Part shown: positions 1 through 10,000 of the stretch, piece by piece | How the letters are laid out: each line of letters begins with the position of its first letter | Numbering within the stretch: the first letter of the stretch is position 1 | From: CAZFUY01 sp964522445 | GTDB taxonomy: Bacteria > Pseudomonadota > Gammaproteobacteria > SZUA-229 | Reading direction: 5' to 3' | Assembly: GCA_964522445.1 (NCBI GenBank) | Contig: CAZFUY010000045.1 | Location: 1-22,535, forward strand | Length of the DNA: 22,535 bases | Notes under the pieces: model-generated | Told to the model about the DNA's origin: nothing | Databases searched by the model: none | The model's input: the letters and a program-made list of their open reading frames with translations, nothing else | Translations under genes and position numbers: made by a program

Positions 1-24
1 AAACAACGTATGTTAGGATAGTAA

Positions 25-402
25 TTCAATGTCAGCCTAAGTCAGATAAAAGACAAAATTAACTGGCCACCTTTTATCGACACGCTTAGCATAACAGATA
101 ACGGCAACAAACTTACCGGGAGTAATAACATCGGTTTTCCCATATCTGCCATTCGCAAATCAGGTGCCGCATCTGAGCTGGTCGGCCGCTGGTTGTGGAG
201 CAATGGTGTTATGGTTCATGTTGGTGCTAGTTCTTTAGTAGTTGCAGGGGGACTTAAAGGCAAATGGAGTAAGTCCGGAAAAAACTGGCTCATTGAATGG
301 CCGATTATTGATGATATATCTATGAGTAGAGACAGGCAAAGCCTGCGAATAAAAAATCAGTTTGGCTCAGCAACAGCTCAGCGGGAAGCGAACTGTAAGT
401 AG
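25..402 (+). pseudogene. Decayed 3' fragment of a gene with lipocalin-like W/G-rich modules
   Basis: This is an open frame of 125 codons plus TAG. It has no ATG near its left end, and two in-frame stops (TAG TAA at 19-24) lie directly upstream. The peptide holds two copies of one module. The second is complete: a GRWLWSNG-type start, then GGLKGKW, then WLIEWP, then DDISMS, then KNQFG. The first keeps only its second half: KINWPPFIDTLSITD, then LTGSNNIG. This W..G..G.W....I.WP....D.L.ls.....L.g.N..G pattern recalls lipocalin-like repeat modules seen at the C-termini of some secreted or caspase-like proteins. The module resemblance is from memory. The expected W of the upstream module falls where the stops are, so nonsense mutation of a longer gene entering from the left is the simplest reading. 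A short functional ORF from TTG at 193 is possible but would start in mid-module. Confidence 0.45.
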
Positions 403-477
403 TCTCCTCTGAAGAACTAATTATGTTATTGAAAAATATTTTTTTACATTAATCGCTATTGTTACAGATTTAAAACC

Positions 478-512
478 ACCCTCACCCCAGCCCTCTCCCT
501 GAGGGAGAGGGG
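478..512. repeat. Dispersed G/C-rich intergenic palindrome
   Basis: A perfect 9-bp inverted repeat, CCCTCTCCC TGA GGGAGAGGG (491-511), is preceded by CCACCCTCACCCCAG. This combination is familiar as a short dispersed intergenic repeat in many proteobacterial genomes (recalled, not searched). It stands out as a G/C-rich island in very AT-rich surroundings. It could act as a weak bidirectional terminator between the fragment on its left and the leftward gene that ends at 599. Confidence 0.6.
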
Positions 513-514
513 GT

Positions 515-594
515 TTATAGTATCGCCCTCTCTAGATAAAGAGAGAGAGCTTATAGTATTAATCTCTCCATAATATGGGAAGAGCTATAGTATT
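515..594. repeat. Three spaced TATAGTAT repeats with imperfect hairpins
   Basis: The word TTATAGTAT(T) occurs at 515-523 and 551-560, and as CTATAGTATT at 585-594. Purine/pyrimidine tracts between the copies (GCCCTCTC with GAGAGAG, CTCTCCAT with ATGGGAAGAG) can fold into imperfect hairpins. The block adjoins the palindrome at 491-511 and ends just beyond the stop of the small leftward gene, so it may serve as that gene's 3' end. No coding potential is seen. Confidence 0.35.
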
Positions 595-598
595 AGTT

Positions 599-877
599 TT
601 ATTTTCTTTCTAATAATTTTATATGTCGTTTTAATTCAGCAATCACATTAATATAATCGGAACAGGCAAAAACAAGTTGCTGGCAAATTTCAGATAATCC
701 CTTAATTGCAATAGCCAGTTCTTCTTTGTTGTTATCTACTGAATTCATTCTTGCAAGTACTAATTCAGCAATGTTACCGGGGTGATTTTTATTTGCATCA
801 GACTCTTTTATCTGTTTCTGAGTAATTTCTATAAATAGATTTTCAGAACCCTGTTTATTTTTTTCTTCTGTTAGCAT
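599..877 (-). CDS. Small hypothetical helical protein (92 aa)
   Basis: I do not recognise this protein. It starts MLTEEKNKQGSENLF and is rich in E, K, I and L, with a predicted mostly alpha-helical second half (roughly residues 48-92) ending in the heptad-like VIAELKRHIKLLERK. There is no signal peptide and no clear membrane segment. It has two cysteines (ICQQLVFAC). The start is supported by GGAAG about seven bases upstream of ATG on the minus strand. It lies about 180 bp downstream of tpsA on the same strand, but an inverted repeat separates them, so co-transcription is uncertain. Normal codon use and a ribosome site favour a real gene. The function cannot be inferred. Confidence 0.6.
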   Translation of the reverse strand: MLTEEKNKQGSENLFIEITQKQIKESDANKNHPGNIAELVLARMNSVDNNKEELAIAIKGLSEICQQLVFACSDYINVIAELKRHIKLLERK

Positions 878-990
878 TTTAGTGCTTCCTTTTTTTAATC
901 ATGCTACACACAGAATATTTTATTTTTATTTCAATTCACTTCATATAATAAATTAGCTTTATTTTTTTAACAGCAGATAAGTTCATTTAA

Positions 991-1056
991 GGACACTCTG
1001 TTTAAGTATGGTTAGAATTAGGCTGACTGGAATAATCAGACTTGATCAGAGTATCC
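991..1056. repeat. Imperfect inverted repeat (GGACACTCTG family) just after tpsA
   Basis: The left arm GGACACTCTGTTTAAGT (991-1007) and the right arm ACTTGATCAGAGTATCC (1040-1056) are inverted copies matching at 14 of 17 positions around a 32-bp centre. The right arm abuts the tpsA stop codon (1057-1059). A further copy, with 17 of 18 matches to 991-1008, lies beyond the other end of tpsA at 12065-12082. The structure may act as a 3' hairpin for tpsA mRNA, or may be paired ends of a decayed mobile element. Confidence 0.55.
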
Positions 1057-4000
1057 TTAATGCTGAATAACCATACTTGTTTCCAGCAACTCAGCAGGAT
1101 TATTAGCCGCATTTTTATCATTATTATTTTCAGATTGTTCATTGCTATTATCAGGAATAACATCCAGCCCATCTTCTTCCAGATCAATAACTTCAACTCG
1201 CAGAATTGCAATACTGGCTTCACCAAACTGATCAGATGCATCCTGGGCAATTAGCTCAGTTTGTTTAGCGCCATCACCGCTGGAGTTACTGGTATCCATA
1301 CTGCCCAGATCAACAGCAACACCGCCCATATCAGCAGGCACACCAACTGAATCACCACCGGCTTCAATCTGGCCTGCATTAAGTACGGTGTCTGTGGCTA
1401 ATATCAAATCACCACCCGTGGTAATGCCAGCATCACCTGCATCGATCACACCGGACACGGCTGCAATTACGGCATTGCCAGTCAATGCCTGAATACCGCT
1501 TCCCTGAGGTCCTACTTTATACTCCAGCTTGATGCCATCAAGCCCAAACACGACGCGGGGCGTTGGCGCAGAAAACGCTGACTTCGCACCACGACCTGCA
1601 TCGACATCACCCACATTAGACCAGATAGTAATATCCCCCCCATTTAATGCCTGCACTCGTGACTCATTAACCGACACATCATCATGTACAAACAGATTAA
1701 TATCGCCATTACCGCGGGTGAGAATACCGGCATCACTGGCAACACCTTCGATAGCAAGGCCTACATTAAGAAAACCACCGGGAACAAGAATGGCAATATC
1801 GCTACCATTATCATCGCCGTGAATAGAGCTGGCAATTAGGCGCACATTGCCATCATAGGCCAGGTTTTTCTCGGGGATAATATAGTCAAAACCACCTGTT
1901 GTAATAATGTCACTGGCAGAGATAACATAACTTGAACCATTATCCAGCTGAATGCTTTCACCCTCTCTCAGAGTTCCTTTATTTTCAACCGCCAGCACCG
2001 AGCCGGGAAAGAGCGTGGCAAAAGCATCAAGTCCACGGCTATAGCCAAACCGATCACTGTCATTCTGATCTATCTTGCCGCTCTGTTCACGTGCGGCTCG
2101 TTGTGCAGATTCACGCAGTTCATTGAAGTAGGCATTCAATACAAATGATCTTTGTTCTTTATCACTCAGATTATTAAACGCCTGTAGTGCAGTATCAAAA
2201 TCTGCTGTTGCCATTTTATCCATCAATAAATCTGCATATAAAGAATCACGACTAAAATAAGATGCAGTGAAGCCATCCAGATCTGCGCCTTTATCACCCA
2301 GTCCTGCCAGAATATAGAGTTTTGCTCCCTGATCAGAAAGTGCCGGATTAATATCATTGCCTATGGCACGTATACCTTTTTGATCACTCAGTTCAATGTC
2401 GCGTCCTGCTAGCACATGAAGCTCACCCGGCCCTGCAATTTGCAAACGTCTAAATTTATCCTGTGCATTTATCCCGACTGAATATCGAATATCCTGACCG
2501 GCTTCAACAAGCGAAATATTTTCATCATTATTGTGCTGAATGCGTAAGTCCATACGAACAATATCCTGACCGGCTCTCATTTCCAGCTGCTTTGGAATAT
2601 CCAGACGGAATCCTCTACTGGTATCCACCGATAAAATATCACCCTGATTTGCAACAATTCGTGCCGCCTCAACATCATTAATGTGAACAGGTGTATCGGC
2701 ATGCAGCGCCTGATCAACACGATTGAAAACAGGTAAATCAAGCTGCTCCACTGTATTGTAAATATCAGGAATTGAAGCCAGATCTATATCCAGCATACTG
2801 AGCTGAGTATGGTCAGATGAGCCAATGGCAATGGCGGAAATACTATCCTGTGCCAGCAACTGTAAGCTGCCATTCGCTGCTGGCATTAGTGACAGGAATT
2901 GCCCATAGCCACCACCTACATTGCTTTTATTGCCCATATTAATATCACCTGACATGGCAATAGCAGACAGATTAGCGGGATAGCGCCTGGCAAAGTCATC
3001 TCTACCTTTTGTTAATACTGTCGAGTAAGTGCTTTTCTCAAGATCAATACGATTTTCAAGATTAATATCTCCACCCAGAGATAGCAGATTTATATTTGAC
3101 AGCTCACTGTAAGTGGAAAAGAAAACATCCGGCGTTAATAATAAACCTGTTTGAACTCGACTCATGGGTAAAAGTGAAGGGTTAGCAACGCCCTGAAAAT
3201 TAACATCACCCACCGCTGAAATATTTACACGGGTTTCTTCTGCCAGAATAAATAAACCTGAATTAATTTCTGCATCACCGATACTGCCTTTAACATCGAC
3301 ATCAATATCACCATTACCCGCATATAAAACACCATGATTTAGATTGCCGCCCGAATTTAATAAAATATCACCACTGCCCCTTTGCTCAATCACACTGGGA
3401 CCATCCATGCTAAAACCTGACGGTGAGCCATATTGGTACAGCACCGAAACCTCACCCACCTGCTTGCCTGTTGTCGGTATAGATATATTCAAATGGGAAA
3501 TATCACCTGCTGAATCAATGCGTATATCCCCGCCACCTAAAGCGGCTACACCGTCATTGAATGAGTCAATATTTATACCCCAGCCAGTATAAATATCTCC
3601 CCCAACACGGTGCAGCCAGTCATTAACAAACTGTGATTCAGGTGCCGCGTCTATATTGCCTCCTGCAATTAAATTTATATCGCCACCAGAATCCGGGTAC
3701 ACGACACCTGGCAGAGCAAACATTTCTGATGTATCAGAGGGAAAACCCCAGACTTTAATCTGTAAATCATATGAGCTTCGCCCTGTGGAACGACCTACTG
3801 TATAAACCGCACTATTTCGACCCAGGGATATATTATTGGCAGCAATAATGTCAATATTTCCTGTGCCTGTTCGGATATGAGTATTATTCGCAAGGGTGAA
3901 ACTTAAGTTATTTGATTCCGGTTTATCAACAACCGAAAGAACAGACGATGCCTTATTATCATGACCAGCTATAAAACGATAATCCCAGCTTTCAAGCCCC

Positions 4001-7000
4001 TGAATCTCATTAGCGGCGGGTTGCATGGGTAATGATTCACGTTGTTTAGATGCAAAGTTTTTATAGGTTGTTCGCAACTCAACACCATCAGAAATATTTC
4101 TGTTTACGATAAGATTACCATCGGCAACAAACGATATAATTCCTGGCTCATTGTATTGATATGAATCCCCATTACTGTCAGTACGCGTGACAACATAACG
4201 CTGTGTAAGCAAATCAATAGCAGAAGAAACGGTTAAATCACCCGAGCGGGTAAACTCAATACCTGGCCGAATATGCACTTTATCCTGCTCCGCCAAACTC
4301 ATAACAGAAGACAGATTCAGGCGGCTAAAAATATTACCAATATTGCTATCATCCATAAAATTTGAAGCGTCACTAAAAGGAGCGGCCCAGTCAGTCGCAG
4401 CAAGATTACCATCGGCTATGTCATAAGCCTGACAACCTTCTAAAGTAAGCTCATCAAACCCCTGAATTTTAGCTGCAATCTGAGATATATTAATATCATC
4501 ATCCGCAGTTCCCAGAACAGTATCTACACCCGATGTTCGAGGCGCTCGAAAATGCACTGAACCACCTTTTTCATTGCCACTTACATTTATGACACTGCCC
4601 AGTGCTAAATCGATCTGCCCTGTTTTTGTTTCCATAAACACAACACCACCGTCTTCATCAACACTCTTAGCAGAAGCATCAATAAGTGAGCCTGTTGATA
4701 GTTCAATATTATCTCTGGCAGCCAGCTGTACTCGGCCCCCTTTTTCTGCAGCAGCATTAATATGGCCAGCAATAAGCACACTGCCCGCATCAGACTGTAA
4801 CAGCACATCTTCAGCAATAATGGCATCATTTGCAGCCAGTTCTATATTTCCAGTGCGCAGCCGAATATGACGTTTGCCGGTAAAACCAGATGTATTCAGT
4901 GCGCTATTAAGTACACTCAAAGAAGATATTGAATTACTGTCAGATACAAAACGGCCACCGGATTTACTATGATCCGCAATCAACTGACCTGATAAATTAA
5001 TATTTCCCTGTATTGCACTGACTCCAATTGCACCCGCATTACTCTGACCTGCACCACCAGATACATTAATCACAGCCTGACTATCCATATTTACAGCACC
5101 CTGTTTAGAAACAAGCTTTATCATCCCACCAGATGAATAAACAGCGCTGTCCGCAAAATCACGCTCGATACCACTCATATTAATGACAGAACCATTGGCA
5201 AGCTGGAGATTTCCACCTGCACCACTGCCCTCTGCCTGCATATTTAAGTCACCCGATGCCAGATCAATAAATCCACCGTGTACAATTTGACCGGCTTTAA
5301 TTGTTAACTGCGCACCAATAGCACGATCAGTCACTGTAGATGTCGTGCTGTTTAAGGTTGTTAAGGTCGAGTTCCCCGCATCAATGGCATAGTTAATACC
5401 CCCTAATGCGGTTATGCGGCCAGCATCAATCACTGCATTTGCAGACAAATCCAGTTTAAGTGAACCATTCGCTGCCATGGTTAAATCATTCACGGCGGCC
5501 ATATTTAGATTTTTAAATCCACGAATTTCAAAATCACCTTTCTCAAGACCAATCGACTGTGCATTTAAACTGAGATCACCCGTGCCTGTGTGTGTGAAAT
5601 CAGCCGTATTATCCGCTGTAAATCCACCAATATTTGTCAATACCAGCTCTGCCGCCGTCAGGCTTGACGCATCCGTTCCATAGCCATCAAGTGCCGCGGC
5701 ATTAATGCGCAATTTATCAAAGCTCTGATTAAAACCGTATAAATCAACACTGCTTCTGCTGGTAAGCACCAGCTCATCTAATGAAAGACTGGCAAAATCA
5801 TTTTCTGTCAAAGAAAGTCCTGTCGCACCCACACCACCCAGTGAAATACGGCTGGCGCCAAGATTCAGCGAACCACCTTTCATAACCAGCTGACCATCAA
5901 TCTGAGTATTAATGCTGGCATCAAATAACATAGACTGACCCGCTTCAATAACAGAGCCACTGGCAATAATCAGCGCACCGCTAGCTGGCACAGCATTACC
6001 CTTTCTTGTGATATCAACCTGTGAGCTATTAGAGACTCGCAACAGTGCGCCATCACCATTAACGATCAGCTGCCTGTCCTGCTCGGCTGTAGGCTGGGTT
6101 GCACGAATATCAGCACCTTCATGAACCGTGACTGCATCTGTTGCGGCTAATATTAAATCAGCCACCTGTAGAGAAACACTTTCATCCACATCGGCTGTTA
6201 GTGGATCATCTCTCATATCTTCAATATCCACCTGTGATGCGCTAACCGTAACCTTCGTACCTTTATCTGTGCGTTCACGCACGCCCCCCAGCAGCAGGCT
6301 GTCTGCATTAAGATTACTCAGATTTGCAACGCGTAATTCAATGCCACCAGCGTTATCCTTCACATTTACCACTCGCAGATGATCACCGGCTATATTGACC
6401 TGAGAACCACGCCCACCTGGGCCGATATCTGAGCGCACGGCTCCTGCCAGATCAAGGTTCTGACCTGCCAGAATATCCAGACTGCCGGCATCGGCAGGTA
6501 AAGTGGGTAATGGCATATTATTGCGAAGCGCTTCAGCGGTGAAGAAATCAGTTGCTGTGGTTTCACTGTATTCAGATTTCAGGCGTACCTGATCACCTGT
6601 TTCAATTAGATAGGCAGAATAGCGATCATCCTGAAATGACGTGCCTGCAACCGCCATCTGGCCTGCCACTATGGGTGTGCCATCAGGACGGGTAAAACGC
6701 TGTTGAGAATAAATTGTACTTTTTTGAGGTGTAATCAAATACGCGCCGGGCATCAGGGCATAACGCGCCGGTAAAACGGTGTAATCACCCTCTGGAAGCA
6801 GATTGCTGGCCTGAAGATGAACCTGCTTGCCAACGTCAATACCCGCGCCCTGCCAGCTAAAATGATCAAAAGGTGCGTAGTCTGAAAATCCTGGAATAAC
6901 CGCAAATGCACCTTCAGCATTTTCAGGCAACAGATTATCCACCGAACCGCCTATGCCGGGCAGAAACTCCCACGCATAAAGATCACCACCACCACTGATA

Positions 7001-10000
7001 TCAACAATAGAGCCTTCGGCATAGCTTATGTCATCTGCCTGCAACACAACGCGTCGATCCGGCACTGAGCTTATAAAATTATTAATATCATTGACATTAA
7101 CAGGATAAATCCAGCTTTCTTCTCTATACAGACGGCCCAGTGGAATCAGTTGATTCTCGGCAGATGTCGAAGTGATACTGCCGGGCTCCAGTATTATTTC
7201 ATCCGCATTTAGTAGAATGCTGCCAAAAGGTGCTTTTAGAATGCCCGCCTGTTGTATGACGGGCGCATTGAGCGTTAACTGGCTGCCTGCCGATAACACA
7301 GCTGAACCACCCTTACCCGCATTAATGCGTAAAACACCATTGGGATTAGCGCTCACTGACAGATCAAACTGGCTCATTGTTGTGGCATAAACCTGATTTG
7401 CAGTAAGACTCAGATCACCTCTGGTTGTCAGTGATCCCGTTAACCGCTGATCCAGATTAAGATTATTATGCCGCTGGCCTCGTAGCCTGATATCACCATT
7501 ACTGCTTAGAGATACATTCTTAAATCCCTGAATAACCGACTCACTCACGATATCAAGTAAGCCCGTATCAGCACCCCGCCCTGCACTAAGATTAAGTCGT
7601 GCATTGCCAGCTGAAGCTTCAACACCCACCATGGCCGCAGATTCAATACCACGTAAAAGGTCTGAACCAAGCAGAAGATAAGGTGCATTTAAATTTACGC
7701 TATCACCAATATCACCATTTCCTCTGATTAGCGATGATAGAAGCTGTATTTCTTTGCCCAGCGTAAGATCAATATTGTTATGAAATTCTATTCGACCTAT
7801 ATCAACACCAACCTGATTTGATTTTGCATTCGTTCTTAAAATCAGACTATCAAAACCAGCGTCTGTAATTTTATCTGCACTTAGCCATGCTTCACCAATA
7901 AAACTGTCATCAATTTTTTCACCTGGATTCAGAACAGTTAATAACTTATTTTCAGGCACCTGCCCCTGCACTATATGAATAACTCGAGACTCTGTGGTTC
8001 TCGCCGGGTCAGCAAAATCACCATCCGAATCTTTTCGATTTTCCGGTGTCAGGCTGATTGCCAGCCTGCCACCCTGAGCACCAGAAACAGCAGCCGCATG
8101 TCCATTAAGTGAGCCCATTAAGTGAACACCTTCTGCCGCAGTAACATCCAGCGTTCCAGCATCGGATGCCATACTTGTGGCGCTATATTCAAGCACGGCA
8201 TTGCCTGTCATTCTGCTGGGGTAATCAATCTCAAATAACTGACCTGAAACATTTAGAGCGCTTGCTCTGTCCTGAATAACATAACCACTGTTTGCCGTGA
8301 TCTTAATTGACCCTGAGTCTAAAATAGTACCCATGAGTAATCCCAGATCATTAATCGGATCTCGAATGAATGTGCCACTCACATCAATATTGCCAGCTAT
8401 CCAGATTGCCTGATCCGCAAGATAAGCAGGTAAGGATGCTTCGGCTAATAATGCAATATTTACATCCCCACCGGGCGCTCTGATATCACCATTCATAAAT
8501 AAATTTCTAACAGCTGATAGATTTAAATCAGCACCGGGATCAAGTTGAATATTGGCTCCTGATTCTATATTTAAACCACTGCCATACAGTGCAGATAAAC
8601 CTGTCAGACCACTACCACTCTGGTCAGCCAGCAGATTCAGTGATGTTGCAGGGCGTAGGTATTCTTCGGCAAACTGCTCTATCCGAGTCAGCGAATTCAG
8701 ACTGGCACTGCTTTCTCTTAGATTAAAACCGGGGTTAAGAACCAGAGAATCAACTTTCGGGTATATCACTGCATCTGAGCGAACGATTAAATCATCCAGA
8801 TTTGATTTGATCGTGTACTGGGTAAAACCATTTGATGAGAAAAAGCCCGAGGTAAGTTGCAGTTCACCCGCTTCAGCTGGCTGCTTAAATTTATCTGCTA
8901 TGCGAACACGGTTAGCCATAATATTTAATGCACCACCTTTACCCGCAGCATAGGCATGCATAGCACCCTTTAATCTAAACTCAGGTATATCAGACTCATT
9001 CTGTATATCCGTGCTAACGGCTATAGTTATTTTGCCGCCATCACCAACCTGTAGATCACCATTAGATTGCAGCCAACCACCACCATCAGCAGCCAGTTCA
9101 CTGTTTTCAGTGAGTATCAGGTCTGCATTATTTTTAGCACTTAGTTTTATGCTTCCGCCAGCCAGATCAAGCGCTCGACCCGGATCAAAAGAACTGAGTT
9201 GTGGATTATCATTTGTCCAGCTACCACCAACATCAACCCGGCCATTCACTTTCAGCACGCCTGATAGACTCACAGGAAGTTCTCGAAATGGTGAGACTTT
9301 TAGCGCGACATCGCCTGAGCTTATGCTTATGTCTCCCTCTAGCATTATATTTCGTGCCATGGCGCTGAAGCTGCCCTGTGATGCCAGTTTAATCTGTGCA
9401 TCTTTGGCAATGGTTATATCACCGTTTGATGTGCTGAGCGAAACATGACTCACACCGCTATTTAATAAATCATCATCAAGTTCCAGCGTCCAGAGACCAT
9501 CACCGCTACTAAGGTAGTTATCAATCTGCCCCTGCTCTATATCTGCCTGCGTTCTTTGGGCAACAATATCAATTGACTGTGTTGCCGCCAGCTTACCGGC
9601 TACAACGGCTCCGCCCAGAGTTAATCTGAAATCACCCCCCGAATAACGATTAGCGGCCAGACGCTGAAGAGGATCACCAACCGTTCCAGCGATAAGAACA
9701 TCATTTACATTTGCCGCAACCGCATGCCCCATAATATTAAAAAGGCCACCACTCTGACCCTGGGTATAGGTATCATAAAATTGTGTATTCCCCCCCCCGG
9801 AAACACGCCAGCTTTGACTTTGCCCCCAACGGCTGGAGCTGACAGATGATGTACCATAAACCCCCTTATAAACATTAAGAGGATCAGCATCATTAACATC
9901 AATCACGTTATTATTAATATCCACTAACTGACTGGTAGTGACATAGCCTTCATTAAACGTCACTGAACCTGCCGCAATATTAATTTGAGATTTTTCATTT

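Noticed and set aside
7414..7422. RGD tripeptide in TpsA (1403-1405) as an integrin-binding motif
   Set aside because: One RGD in a 3523-residue G/D-rich beta-helix is expected by chance, and there is no host-association evidence.
9011..9448. 145-codon plus-strand frame inside tpsA
   Set aside because: It lies antisense to the intact tpsA frame, has P/S/R/A-rich shadow composition and no recognisable motif or ribosome site. The same holds for the other plus-strand frames between 1042 and 11520.
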